Shown here one piece after another: positions 34,758 through 43,573 of a DNA stretch of 64,000 nt. The position numbers and the translations under genes are program-made. The DNA lies in contig NZ_JOFS01000014.1 in assembly GCF_000719285.1 (NCBI RefSeq), positions 62,001-126,000 of the forward strand, written 5' to 3'. Under the pieces are notes generated by a model that was not told the DNA's origin, made no database searches, and saw only the letters and a list, made by a program, of their open reading frames with translations. The first letter of the stretch is position 1, and each line of letters begins with the position of its first letter. Source of the DNA: Streptomyces bicolor. Lineage in GTDB: Bacteria > Actinomycetota > Actinomycetes > Streptomycetales > Streptomycetaceae.

Positions 34758-36449
34758 CTACGGCAGCGCGTGCACATGCGGCCCCACCGCGTTCGACCAC
34801 GCGTTGCCCGCGGTCGCGTCCCAGTTGGTCGACCAGGTCATCGCGCCCCGCAGGTCGGGATAGGTCCTGGACGGCTTGAAGGAACCGCAGTTCGTGCCCC
34901 TCGCCAGACAGTCCAGGGCGTTGTTCACGATGGTCGGCGAGACGTACCCGCTGCCCGCGCCCCGCGTCGAGGCCGGCAGGCCCAGCCCGACCTGGGACGG
35001 GGCGAGGCCGCCCTCCAGCTGGATGCAGGCCAGGGCGGTCAGGAAGTCCACCGAGCCCTGGCTGTAGACCTTGCCGTCGCAGCCCAGCATCGAACCGCTG
35101 TTGTAGTACTGCATGTTGACGACCGTGAGGATGTCCTTGATGTTCAGCGCGGTCTGGAAGTAGGAGTTCGACGTCGACTGCATGTCGATGGTCTGCGGTG
35201 CCATCGTGATGATCAGCGACGAGCCCGCCTTCGCCGACAGGGAGCGCAGCGCCTGCGTCATGTAGGTGGCGTTGAGGCCGTTCTCCAGGTCGATGTCGAC
35301 GCCGTCGAAGCCGTACTCCCGCATCAGCGCGTACACCGAGTTCGCGAAGTTCGTCGCCGACGCCGAGTCGTTCACCGTCACCGTGCCGCGCTCACCCCCG
35401 ACGGAGACGATGACCTTCTTCCCGGCGGCCTGCTTGGCCCTGATGTCCGCCTTGAACTGGTCGACGGTGTAGCCGCCGAGCCCGGCCGAGTCCAGGTTGA
35501 AGGTCACCGCGCCCGGCGTCGAGGTCGCGTCCGCGAAGGCGACGGCGATGATGTCGTACTGGGACTGTACGTCGGCGAGCTTCTGGACCGTCGCCCCGTT
35601 GTTGAAGTTCTGCCAGTAGCCGGTCACCGCGTGCTTGGGCAGGGCCGGACCCACCGGGCCCGCCGTGGTCGTCCCCGTCACCGCCGCCGACTTCGGCGAC
35701 TCACCGGCCGCGTTGGTCGCCGTGACCTGGAAGGAGTACGACGTCGAGGCCGCGAGCCCGGTCACCGTCGCGGAGGTGCCGGTCACCGCGGTCACCTTCG
35801 TGCCGTTGCGGTAGACGTGGTAGCCGGTGGCACCCGAGACGGTGTTCCAGGCGAGGGAGACCGAGGACGAGGAAGTACCCGACACGGAGAGCCCGCTCGG
35901 CGCCCCCGGGATCGTGGGGGAGGGGTCGGTGCCACCGCCGCCGTCGGGGCCGAACACCGACACGTCGTCCGCGTAGTACGCGGCCTGTCCGTACCAGCCG
36001 TGCGTGTACACCGTCACCGAGGTCGTGGCGGCGCCGGTGGTGAAGGTGGTCGACAGCTGCTTCCAGGCGGTCGAGTCGGGCGTCCAGGTGGACACGTCGG
36101 TGGTGCCCGTGCCCGTCACGCCCAGGTAGCTGTAGCCGCCCCGCACCCAGGCGCTCAGCGTGTACGACGAGTTGGGCTTCACCGCCACCGTCTGGGAGCA
36201 CCGGGCGTTGTCCTGCCCGGCCGGGGTCGCCTTGAGCGCGGTCGTGCCGCCGTGCACCGGGGAGGAGACGGTCGTGCCGCTGTTCGCCGAACAGGTCCAG
36301 TTGCTCAGGCCGGACTCGAAGCCGGCGTTCCTGGCGTTGTTGACGTCCGCCGCGGACGCCTGGCCCGCCGGGAGGAAGGAGAGGGCGAGGGCTGCGGTGA
36401 CCGCGCCCACCACCCGGAATCTGCCGCGTATGGACATGACAAGAGACAT
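34758..36449 (-). CDS. Secreted GH18 chitinase with CBM-like and fibronectin III domains
   Basis: 563 aa from ATG 36449; ATG 36437 is the alternative and neither has a ribosome site. The promoter predicts a leaderless start at 36449. Signal peptide ends ASA-AD near residue 33. Domains in order: a carbohydrate-binding CenC-like module (~35-165, NAGFESGLSNWTC), a Gly/Asp linker, one fibronectin III (~181-262), and a GH18 barrel (~270-563) with the catalytic DGVDIDLE (382-389, Glu389 the acid) and MAPQTID, MQYYN and the final AMTWSTNWD. It hydrolyses chitin outside the cell into oligosaccharides for GlcNAc uptake. A DasR-like operator lies in the promoter spacer. Confidence 0.94.
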   Translation of the reverse strand: MSLVMSIRGRFRVVGAVTAALALSFLPAGQASAADVNNARNAGFESGLSNWTCSANSGTTVSSPVHGGTTALKATPAGQDNARCSQTVAVKPNSSYTLSAWVRGGYSYLGVTGTGTTDVSTWTPDSTAWKQLSTTFTTGAATTSVTVYTHGWYGQAAYYADDVSVFGPDGGGGTDPSPTIPGAPSGLSVSGTSSSSVSLAWNTVSGATGYHVYRNGTKVTAVTGTSATVTGLAASTSYSFQVTATNAAGESPKSAAVTGTTTAGPVGPALPKHAVTGYWQNFNNGATVQKLADVQSQYDIIAVAFADATSTPGAVTFNLDSAGLGGYTVDQFKADIRAKQAAGKKVIVSVGGERGTVTVNDSASATNFANSVYALMREYGFDGVDIDLENGLNATYMTQALRSLSAKAGSSLIITMAPQTIDMQSTSNSYFQTALNIKDILTVVNMQYYNSGSMLGCDGKVYSQGSVDFLTALACIQLEGGLAPSQVGLGLPASTRGAGSGYVSPTIVNNALDCLARGTNCGSFKPSRTYPDLRGAMTWSTNWDATAGNAWSNAVGPHVHALP

Positions 36450-36456
36450 GTTGAAC

Positions 36457-36485
36457 AACTTGGTCCAGACCAATTCGCCTGTCAA
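36457..36485 (-). promoter_or_regulatory. Chitinase promoter with DasR-like operator in the spacer
   Basis: On the minus strand TTGACA (36485-36480) and CAAGTT (36462-36457) are spaced 17 nt. The palindrome TGGTCTGGACCA (36472-36461) lies between and into the -10; it matches the DasR core TGGTCTAGACCA at 11 of 12 bases. Binding by DasR would block transcription until GlcN-6-phosphate accumulates, per the known DasR model. The +1 falls near 36449, the ATG. Confidence 0.7.
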
Positions 36486-36647
36486 GGGATTGCGGTGGTG
36501 GAGAAATCGTGTGCGTAACCTGCCCCGTTTTGGCGTGACTTGGGCGAGTGGAGTTGCTTCTCGGCTGGAGAGAAGCTGTTCTCCGGCCACAGAGCCGTGG
36601 ATACAGTGCTGAGACAGTCACGCAATGAAGTCATCGGGGAGCTGCGC

Positions 36648-37490
36648 GTGCCAACTGCCATTGCCGTGACCAGCGCCGACATGGCGCTGCCGGCGCAGGA
36701 CCAGCGAACCGTGCCCGCCGTCGTGCTCGGGGACCTCGACCGCGAGCCGCTGGACCACTCGCTGGCGGACATGCAGACGCTCATCGAGCAGCACGGGCAT
36801 GTCGTCGTCGTCTGCTCACAGGCCGTCCCCCGGAGTGTGGAGCAGCGGCTGCGCACCGTACGGTCCCTGCTGGAGAGTGACCGGATCGCCCTGTTCCGCC
36901 CCGAACTGCCCCCGCTCGGACTCGCCGTCCTCGCCCGCCAGTTGCGGCAGCTGGCCTCCTGCGACCTCAGCCCCGGCGTCCTCGCCTCGGCCGGCCGGCT
37001 GCTCACCCACTACATCCACGCCGGGGCCCTGCTCGGCTCCGTCGCCAAGCTCGACCGCATCCCCGTCGACCTCAAGTCGCATGCCAAGTCCTGGGTCCCG
37101 GGCAGCCAGTTCGGCGTCCTCGCCCACCCGAACCCGCAACTGGTCAGGATGGGCCCCGGGGTCGCCCTCGACGGCCCGGAGTTCGGCACCTCGCTGCTGT
37201 TCGCCAAGGGACAGCTCCAGTCCGACTGGGTCACCACCGCCCTGGCCCCGTCCTGGAAGGCGCAGGGCCTGCGCGAGGCGGCGCTGCCCGCCGAGTCGGC
37301 GGCCTGGTGGGGGACGTCCAAGCTGATCGAGTTCTGCGCCTATCTGCCCGACCTGTCGGTGCTTTACCAGTTGGTCACCTCCGTACGGCAGAACTCCTGT
37401 CACTGGTGCGGCATCGACGTCATCGGCGACCGCTGCGTCTTCTGCTCCGCCATCCCGCCCGCCCACGAGCAACCGGCCCGCGCAGGCTGA
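36648..37490 (+). CDS. Hypothetical protein of the Tad locus with C-terminal zinc-ribbon-like motif
   Basis: 280 aa from GTG at 36648 with GGGGAG 6 nt upstream. The core is alpha/beta (TVPAVVLGDLDREPLDHSLADMQTLIEQHGHVVVVCSQA) with a C-terminal CHWCGIDVIGDRCVFC, a four-cysteine knuckle likely binding zinc. It is not recognised as a named family. Same-strand position directly ahead of the pilus assembly genes suggests a regulator or assembly factor of the pilus. Confidence 0.72.
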   Translation: MPTAIAVTSADMALPAQDQRTVPAVVLGDLDREPLDHSLADMQTLIEQHGHVVVVCSQAVPRSVEQRLRTVRSLLESDRIALFRPELPPLGLAVLARQLRQLASCDLSPGVLASAGRLLTHYIHAGALLGSVAKLDRIPVDLKSHAKSWVPGSQFGVLAHPNPQLVRMGPGVALDGPEFGTSLLFAKGQLQSDWVTTALAPSWKAQGLREAALPAESAAWWGTSKLIEFCAYLPDLSVLYQLVTSVRQNSCHWCGIDVIGDRCVFCSAIPPAHEQPARAG

Positions 37491-37570
37491 CCGGACCCCG
37501 GCCCACCGAGGCCGCCCCGACCCCACCCGACCGCTCCCGACCGATTCCCCCAATGAGGTTGTACGGTTCA

Positions 37571-38278
37571 ATGAACTCCCGTCAGCGCCGCGGCGTGATA
37601 CTCCTGCTCCTGTCGGTGGTCTGCGCCCTCGGCGCCTTCGCCGGCGTCCTCTCCGTCATCAGCGACGTGAAGTCCAAGGTCGGTCCCGAGGTCTTCGCGT
37701 ACCAGCTCAAGCGGGACGTGGCTCCCTACACCCCGCTCAGCGCGGGCCAGTTCGAGAAGATCGAGATGCCCGAGCGGTGGCTGTCGAGGAACGCGGTCAC
37801 CGACCTCCGCGAGATCCAGGGCAAGATCGCCGTCACGAACCTGCGTGAGGGCTCCCTGCTGCAGAGCGACATGATCGTCGACCAGCCCGCCCTGCAGGCC
37901 GGCGAGCAGGAGATCGCCATCATGATCGACGCGGCCACCGGCGTGGCCGGCAAGATCACCCCGGGCGCAAAGGTCAACGTCTACGCCACCTTCGAGGGGC
38001 AGCGCGACGGCGACCCCGACCAGTCCAAGCTCATCGTGGAGAACGCCAGGGTCATCGACGTGGGCAGGCTGACCTCGCTGGAGCCCGACGACGACGACCG
38101 CACCCGCCGGACCACCGAGGCCGTCCCGATCACCTTCGCCCTGACCGCCGTCGACGCCCAGCGCATCACCTACGCCGAGTCGTTCGCCGACGAGGTCCGG
38201 CTCGCCCTGGTGGCACCCGGCGGCGAGTCCGACATCTCCCCGACGGACCGCACGTACGAACTCGCCAAGGACAAGTGA
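37571..38278 (+). CDS. RcpC/CpaB-like SAF-domain pilus protein
   Basis: 235 aa from ATG 37571 (GAGG 11 nt upstream; ATG 37553 also possible). One N-terminal membrane helix (GVILLLLSVVCALGAFAGVLSV) is followed by a SAF domain (YTPLSAGQFEKIEMPERWL ... LREGSLLQSDMI) and a beta-rich C-terminus (AGKITPGAKVNVYATF). In Gram-negatives CpaB/RcpC works with the outer-membrane secretin; in Streptomyces it may bind peptidoglycan or guide the pilus through the wall. Ten nucleotides before the TadZ gene. Confidence 0.86.
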   Translation: MNSRQRRGVILLLLSVVCALGAFAGVLSVISDVKSKVGPEVFAYQLKRDVAPYTPLSAGQFEKIEMPERWLSRNAVTDLREIQGKIAVTNLREGSLLQSDMIVDQPALQAGEQEIAIMIDAATGVAGKITPGAKVNVYATFEGQRDGDPDQSKLIVENARVIDVGRLTSLEPDDDDRTRRTTEAVPITFALTAVDAQRITYAESFADEVRLALVAPGGESDISPTDRTYELAKDK

Positions 38279-38287
38279 GAGGCCCCC

Positions 38288-39550
38288 ATGCCCACGAGGA
38301 TCCTCCCGGCCGTCGGCGACGCGGACGCGGTCCGGTCCCTCACGACGCTGCTCAGCCAGCTCCCCGACGCCGAGCCGGTGGCCCCGGTGACCGACTCCAC
38401 CCAGCTCGTCGACGCCCTCGCCCGCCTGGCCGCCGAGTCCGTCGACGAACTGCCCGAGGTCGTCGTCGTCCACGAACGCATCGGCCCCGTCCCGGCCCTG
38501 GAGCTCATCCGGGAGGTCGCCCTGCGCTTCCCTGCGGTGGGCGTCATCCTCGTGACCTCCGACGCCGGCCCCGGCCTCTTCCAGGCCGCCATGGACTACG
38601 GCGCCCGGGGACTGGTCACCCTGCCCCTGCACTACGAGGAGCTCGCCAGCCGCGTCCACGCGGTGGCCCAGTGGTCGGTGGGCGTACGGCGGCATCTGGG
38701 CGCCGGCGGGGACGTGTTCAGCGGCGTCGGCGGCACCGTCGTGACGGTGAGCGGCGCCAAGGGCGGGGTGGGGACCACGCTCACCGCCATCCAGCTGGCG
38801 CTCGCCGCGCAGGCGTCGGGCCGCAGCACCGCCCTGCTCGACATGGACCTGCAGACCGGGGACGTCGCCGCCTTCCTGGACGTCCAGTTCCGCCGCTCGG
38901 TCGTCGACCTCGCCGCCATCAACGACATCTCGCCGCGCGTGCTCGCGGACGCGGTGTTCCGGCACGACTCGGGGGTCGCCCTGCTGCTCGCCCCCGGCGA
39001 CGGCGAGCGCGGCGAGGAGGTCACCGACCGCGCCGCCCGCCACATCGTCAGCGCCCTGCGCTCCCGCTACGAGGTCGTCGTCATCGACTGCGGCGGCCAG
39101 CTGACCGGCGCGAGCGCGGCGGCCGTGGAGATGGCCGACACGGCGCTCCTGGTCACCACCCCGGACGTGGTCGCCGTCCGCGGCGCCAAGCGCACCGTAC
39201 GGATGTGGGACCGCCTGCAGATCCGCAAGGCGGAGGAGACCACGATCGTCGTCAACCGGTACTCGCGCGGCGCGGAGATCCAGCCCGCCCTGATCCAGAA
39301 GATCACCGGCACCTCGATCGCCGCCACCGCGATCCCCGCCAACTACAAGGAACTCCAGGGCGCCGTCGACGCCGGCCGCGTGCACGAGCTGGACGGCAAG
39401 GGGGCGGTCCGGCAGGCCCTGTGGGCGCTCGCCGGGGAGCTGGGGCTGGTCAAGGGCACGGAGGGGGCCCTTCAGCGGCGCAACGACAAGGCGCGGGGCG
39501 GGGAGCGGGCGGCGCTGACGTTCCGGCGGCGCAAGGAGCTGGGGCGGTGA
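38288..39550 (+). CDS. TadZ/CpaE-like ParA-family ATPase
   Basis: 420 aa. An N-terminal receiver-like domain (~1-135, VVVVHERIGPVPALELIREVALRFPAVGVILVTSD) precedes a ParA/MinD ATPase with deviant Walker A SGAKGGVGTT (near 157-166), ALLDMDLQTGD and VVVIDCGG. TadZ places the Tad machinery at a site in the membrane. The C-terminal ~25 residues are basic. Overlaps the following tadE by 4 bp (GTGA). Confidence 0.88.
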   Translation: MPTRILPAVGDADAVRSLTTLLSQLPDAEPVAPVTDSTQLVDALARLAAESVDELPEVVVVHERIGPVPALELIREVALRFPAVGVILVTSDAGPGLFQAAMDYGARGLVTLPLHYEELASRVHAVAQWSVGVRRHLGAGGDVFSGVGGTVVTVSGAKGGVGTTLTAIQLALAAQASGRSTALLDMDLQTGDVAAFLDVQFRRSVVDLAAINDISPRVLADAVFRHDSGVALLLAPGDGERGEEVTDRAARHIVSALRSRYEVVVIDCGGQLTGASAAAVEMADTALLVTTPDVVAVRGAKRTVRMWDRLQIRKAEETTIVVNRYSRGAEIQPALIQKITGTSIAATAIPANYKELQGAVDAGRVHELDGKGAVRQALWALAGELGLVKGTEGALQRRNDKARGGERAALTFRRRKELGR

Positions 39551-39933
39551 GGGGGCCGGGGCGCAGGCGGCGGGGGGACACAGGCCAGGTCACCGTCGAG
39601 TTCCTCGGCATGATGCCGCTGATCATCGTCACGCTGGTGCTGCTGTGGCAGTTCGTGCTGGTGGGGTACACGTTCTCGCTCGCGGGGAATGCTGCGGACG
39701 AAGCGGTGCGGGCGGGGACGGCGGCGGACCCCGGCGGCCGGCAGGCGGCGTGCCAGGAGGCCGGGTTGGAGAAGCTTCCGGACGCGTGGGCCGGCGAGGT
39801 GACCTGCTCCACCGGGGGCGGCTATGTCACCGCCGACGTCAGCCTGAAGGTTCCCGTCCTCTTCCCCGGCGCGATCGGCTTCCCGTTCGAGGTCGAGGGC
39901 CACGCGGGTGCCGTAGAGGAGGAGACGGACTGA
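39547..39933 (+). CDS. TadE-like minor pseudopilin
   Basis: 128 aa from GTG at 39547 with AAGGAG 9 nt upstream. Basic leader RGPGRRRRGDTG then QVTVEFLGMMPLIIVTLVLLWQFVLV: a prepilin-peptidase-like cleavage after Gly with Glu at +5 and one membrane helix. The rest is an exterior domain with a Cys pair. TadE proteins are minor components or initiators of Flp fibres. Overlaps TadZ by 4 bp and is followed after 1 bp by a second TadE. Confidence 0.86.
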   Translation: MRGPGRRRRGDTGQVTVEFLGMMPLIIVTLVLLWQFVLVGYTFSLAGNAADEAVRAGTAADPGGRQAACQEAGLEKLPDAWAGEVTCSTGGGYVTADVSLKVPVLFPGAIGFPFEVEGHAGAVEEETD

Positions 39934-39934
39934 G

Positions 39935-40291
39935 ATGCCGTACGCCCGTGAAGGCCGTGAGCGCGGCCAAGTCGCCATCGAGTACCTCGGGTTCATCCCG
40001 ATCCTGATCCTCGTCGCCCTGGCGGGCGTGCAGATCGGCCTGATCGCCTACACCGCCCAGCAGGCGGGCACGGCGGCCCGGGCCGGGGCGCGCGCGGCCT
40101 CACTGGAGCAGAGCGCCGAGGACGGCTGCCGGACCGCGGTGAGCGGGTGGCTCGCGGACGGCACCAGCTGTCCGGAGTCGTACGGCGGCGACGAGGTCAC
40201 CGTCACCGCCACCGTCGACATCCCGTCGATCGTCCCCGGCTGGGACTTCGGCGACGCCCAGAAGACCGCGACCATGCCGCTCGACCGCTGA
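39935..40291 (+). CDS. Second TadE-like minor pseudopilin
   Basis: 118 aa with GREGRERG followed by QVAIEYLGFIPILILVALAGVQIGLIAYTAQQA: the same Gly-Q-x-x-x-E-x-LG cleavage and helix signature as its neighbour. The exterior part has two cysteines and a beta-rich end. Probably forms a heteromer with the preceding TadE in the pilus base or tip. Starts 1 bp after the previous stop. Confidence 0.88.
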   Translation: MPYAREGRERGQVAIEYLGFIPILILVALAGVQIGLIAYTAQQAGTAARAGARAASLEQSAEDGCRTAVSGWLADGTSCPESYGGDEVTVTATVDIPSIVPGWDFGDAQKTATMPLDR

Positions 40292-40303
40292 ACGAGGATC
40301 CCC

Positions 40304-41641
40304 ATGAGCCTGAGGTCACGCATCAACACCCCCGAGGAGAACGGCAGCCGGGGCGAGGACGGCCACCTGGTCGCCTCCTACCGGGCCAAGCTCCTGGAGG
40401 AGATCGACCTCGCGGAGATGAGCTCGCTGGCCGCCGCCGAGCGCAGGGCACGCCTGGAACGGGTCCTCGGCCACATCATCAGCCGTGAGGGCCCGGTGCT
40501 GTCGACGGTCGAGCGCTCGCAGCTGATCCGCCGGGTCGTCGACGAGGCGCTGGGCCTCGGCATCCTGGAGCCCCTCCTGGAGGACGCGTCGATCACCGAG
40601 ATCATGGTGAACGGCCCGGACGCGATCTTCGTCGAACGAGGGGGCCGCGTCGAGCAGTTGCCGCTCCGCTTCCCCTCCCACGACCAGCTGATGCAGACCA
40701 TCGAGCGCATCGTCTCGACGGTGAACCGGCGCGTGGACGAGTCCAACCCGATGGTGGACGCCCGCCTGCCGTCCGGCGAGCGCGTGAACGTCATCATCCC
40801 GCCGCTGTCCCTGACCGGCGCGACCCTGACGATCCGCCGCTTCCCCCGCTCCTTCACCCTGCACGAGATGATCGGCCTCGGCTCGCTCGACGAGCCCATG
40901 GTGTACCTGCTGGCCGGGCTGGTGCAGGCGAAGTCCAACATCATCGTCTCGGGCGCCACCGGCACCGGCAAGACGACCCTGCTGAACGCCCTCTCGGGCC
41001 TGATCCCCGAGTCCGAGCGCATCATCACCATCGAGGACTCGGCCGAACTCCAGCTCCAACAGGCGCATGTGATCCGGCTGGAGTCCAGGCCCCCCAACGT
41101 CGAGGGCAAGGGCCAGGTCACGATCCGCGACCTGGTCCGCAACTCCCTGCGCATGCGCCCCGACCGGATCGTCGTCGGTGAGGTCCGCGGCGGTGAGTCC
41201 CTGGACATGCTGCAGGCGATGTCGACCGGCCACGACGGCTCCCTGGCCACCGTGCACGCCAACAGCGCGGAGGACGCCCTGATGCGTCTCAAGACCCTCG
41301 CGTCCATGTCCGACGTCGCGGTCCCGTTCGAGGCGCTGCACGACCAGATCAACAGTGCCATCGACGTGATCATCCAGCTGACCCGCTTCCCGGACGGCGC
41401 CCGCCGGATCACCGAGATCGCGATCCTGGACAGCCACGGGGCGGAGCCGTACCGCCTGGCCACGGTGGCCCGCTTCCAGGCCCAGCCCATGACGCCGGAC
41501 GGCCGCGTGCACGGCGCCTTCGGCTACTTCCCGCTCCCGCGCCGCACCGCCGACCGCCTCTACATGGCGAGCCAGCCGATCCCGCAGGCCTTCGGCGTCG
41601 CCCAGTCCCCGCTCGAGCTCGCCACCCGAGAAGCCAGGTAG
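40304..41641 (+). CDS. tadA: TadA/CpaF secretion ATPase
   Basis: 445 aa, cytosolic. After an N-terminal helical domain (LLEEIDLAEMSSL, FERIL-like) the secretion-ATPase core has Walker A GATGTGKTT (217-225), the Asp box IITIEDSAELQL, Walker B RPDRIVVGEVRGGE, and the His box GHDGSLATVHANS. It powers polymerisation (and possibly retraction) of the Flp pilus by rotating TadB/TadC. All motifs are intact. Twelve nucleotides after the second TadE. Confidence 0.94.
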   Translation: MSLRSRINTPEENGSRGEDGHLVASYRAKLLEEIDLAEMSSLAAAERRARLERVLGHIISREGPVLSTVERSQLIRRVVDEALGLGILEPLLEDASITEIMVNGPDAIFVERGGRVEQLPLRFPSHDQLMQTIERIVSTVNRRVDESNPMVDARLPSGERVNVIIPPLSLTGATLTIRRFPRSFTLHEMIGLGSLDEPMVYLLAGLVQAKSNIIVSGATGTGKTTLLNALSGLIPESERIITIEDSAELQLQQAHVIRLESRPPNVEGKGQVTIRDLVRNSLRMRPDRIVVGEVRGGESLDMLQAMSTGHDGSLATVHANSAEDALMRLKTLASMSDVAVPFEALHDQINSAIDVIIQLTRFPDGARRITEIAILDSHGAEPYRLATVARFQAQPMTPDGRVHGAFGYFPLPRRTADRLYMASQPIPQAFGVAQSPLELATREAR

Positions 41642-41652
41642 GAACCCTTGCC

Positions 41653-42627
41653 ATGGAACCCCACACCGTCACGGTCGCTATGGACCTGCAGACCCGCATC
41701 ACGCTCACGACCGGCATAGCCCTGCTGACCTGCGCACTGGCGGTGTTGGGTGTCCACGCGTACGCCTCCGGCCGGGCCCAGCGCCAGGCACTGGTCGACC
41801 GTCTGACCTCCACCGGCCAGATCACCGGGGCAGGGGGCCGCCGGCGCCGCTTCGCCGACCTGGACCGCCGGCTGCGCCGTACGAAGCCGGGCAAGCGGCT
41901 GGAACTACGCCTGGCGGCAACGGGGCTGGACGTGACACCCGGCGAGTTCTTCGTCTACATGCTGGCGACGGTCGCGGGCCTGTGGCTGATCGGCCAGGCG
42001 ACCCTCGCACCCTTCTTCGGCCCGATCGCGGGCCTGCTGGGCGTCTGGGCGGCAGTCCAGTTCCTCAACTGGCAGCGCCAGAAGCGCATCGAGAAGTTCA
42101 TCAACCAGCTCCCCGAGCTCGCCCGCATCCTGGCCAACGCCGCCCACGCGGGCCTGGCCATGCGCACCGCCATCGGCCTCGCGGCCGAGGAACTGGAGGC
42201 CCCGGCGGGCGAGGAACTCGCCAAGGTCTCCAACCAGCTGGCCCTCGGCGCGTCGATGGACGACGCCCTCGGCGAACTCGCCGAACGCCTCCCGTCCCGC
42301 GAACTGGTCGTCCTCGTCACGACCCTGGTGCTGTCGAACCGGGCGGGCGGCCAGGTGGTGAGCGCCCTGCGGAACCTGACGGAGACGCTGGAGGAGCGCA
42401 AGGAGACCCGACGCGAGGTCCGCACCCAGCTCTCCCAGGTCAGCATGACGTCGTACGCGGTCCCGGCGCTGGGCGTGGGATCGCTGTTCCTCATGAACGG
42501 CGTGAAGGACGGCGCCCTGGACCGCATGACGGGCTCGCCGTTCGGCCAGGCGGCGGTGCTGATCGCGTTCGGGCTGTACGCGGTCGGCTTCATCCTGATC
42601 CGCCGTCTGTCGCGGATCGACGTCTGA
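41653..42627 (+). CDS. tadB: TadB-like type II secretion F-domain membrane protein
   Basis: 324 aa; AGGAA before ATG 41653 (ATG 41680 would also work). Membrane helices near 15-35, 100-130, 275-295 and 300-320 frame a cytoplasmic T2SSF helical bundle (FINQLPELARILANAAHAGLAMRTAIGLAAEEL). It is the inner-membrane platform turned by TadA. Followed 31 bp later by its paralog TadC. Confidence 0.9.
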   Translation: MEPHTVTVAMDLQTRITLTTGIALLTCALAVLGVHAYASGRAQRQALVDRLTSTGQITGAGGRRRRFADLDRRLRRTKPGKRLELRLAATGLDVTPGEFFVYMLATVAGLWLIGQATLAPFFGPIAGLLGVWAAVQFLNWQRQKRIEKFINQLPELARILANAAHAGLAMRTAIGLAAEELEAPAGEELAKVSNQLALGASMDDALGELAERLPSRELVVLVTTLVLSNRAGGQVVSALRNLTETLEERKETRREVRTQLSQVSMTSYAVPALGVGSLFLMNGVKDGALDRMTGSPFGQAAVLIAFGLYAVGFILIRRLSRIDV

Positions 42628-42658
42628 GGCGCCTGAGGCTCTCGAGGGGAGGACGACG

Positions 42659-43561
42659 ATGACACTGGGACAACTGGGCCTGCTCCTGGCGCTGGTGACG
42701 GGCCTGAGCGTGTGGGGGATCTTCGCCGGCATCCGCATGTACCGGGCGGACGCCAAACTGCCCAGCGACCTGGCGCTGGCCCTGGAGGTCGGCGCGACCC
42801 GCACCGGCGCCGTGGACTCGCTCATCGACCGCATGGGCATGCGCTACGCCCCCGCCGTGCTGCGCCTGATGGGCCCGAAACTGGTCGCCAAGTACCGCCG
42901 CAAGATCGACCTCGCGGGCAACCCCGGCGGCCTGACCATCGACCGCTATGCGGCCAGGCGGGCGGTGTACGGCTTCCTGGGCGCGGTCGGCTTCCTGGTC
43001 TTCCTGGCCCGGGGCCAGGTGCTGGTGGCCTTGCTGCTGCTGGCCTTCGGCGCCTTCTGGACGGAGGTCGGCATCTGGTCGGCGATCCGCATCAGGAAGG
43101 ACGAGATCGAACGGACCCTGCCGGACTTCCTCGACGTACTGGCCGTCGTCGTGAGCGCGGGCCTCGGCTTCCGTCAGGCACTCGACCGGGTGGCCTCGAA
43201 GTACGAGGGCCCGTGGGCCGACGAACTCCGCATCACCCTGCGCCAGATGGACCTCGGCATGAGCCGCCGCCAGGCCTTCGCGGAGCTGAGGCGGCGCAAC
43301 GACTCGGAGCAGGTCGCGATGTTCGTGACGGCGCTGCAGCAGGGCGAGGAGCTGGGTGCGCCGATCGTCGACACACTGGTGGCGCTGGCGAAGGACATGC
43401 GCCGGACGGATGCCCAGAACGCCCGGCGGAAGGCGGCCAGGGCGGTGCCCAAGGCCACGATGATGATCACGACGTTCATGGTTCCGGCGACGATGATCCT
43501 GCTGGGGGCGGGGTTGTTGCTGGGGTCGGGGACGGACTTCGGGTCGCTGACGGGGGAGTAG
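42659..43561 (+). CDS. tadC: TadC-like type II secretion F-domain membrane protein
   Basis: 300 aa, GAGGGGAGG ribosome site. Helices at the N-terminus (LLLALVTGLSVWGIFAGI), ~100-130 and the C-terminus (ATMMITTFMVPATMILLGAGLLLGS) flank a T2SSF bundle (TLPDFLDVLAVVVSAGLGFRQALDRVA ... MDLGMSRRQAFAEL). It completes the TadB-TadC platform. A histidine kinase gene begins 12 bp later. Confidence 0.9.
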   Translation: MTLGQLGLLLALVTGLSVWGIFAGIRMYRADAKLPSDLALALEVGATRTGAVDSLIDRMGMRYAPAVLRLMGPKLVAKYRRKIDLAGNPGGLTIDRYAARRAVYGFLGAVGFLVFLARGQVLVALLLLAFGAFWTEVGIWSAIRIRKDEIERTLPDFLDVLAVVVSAGLGFRQALDRVASKYEGPWADELRITLRQMDLGMSRRQAFAELRRRNDSEQVAMFVTALQQGEELGAPIVDTLVALAKDMRRTDAQNARRKAARAVPKATMMITTFMVPATMILLGAGLLLGSGTDFGSLTGE

Positions 43562-43573
43562 GGGGCGGGCGGT

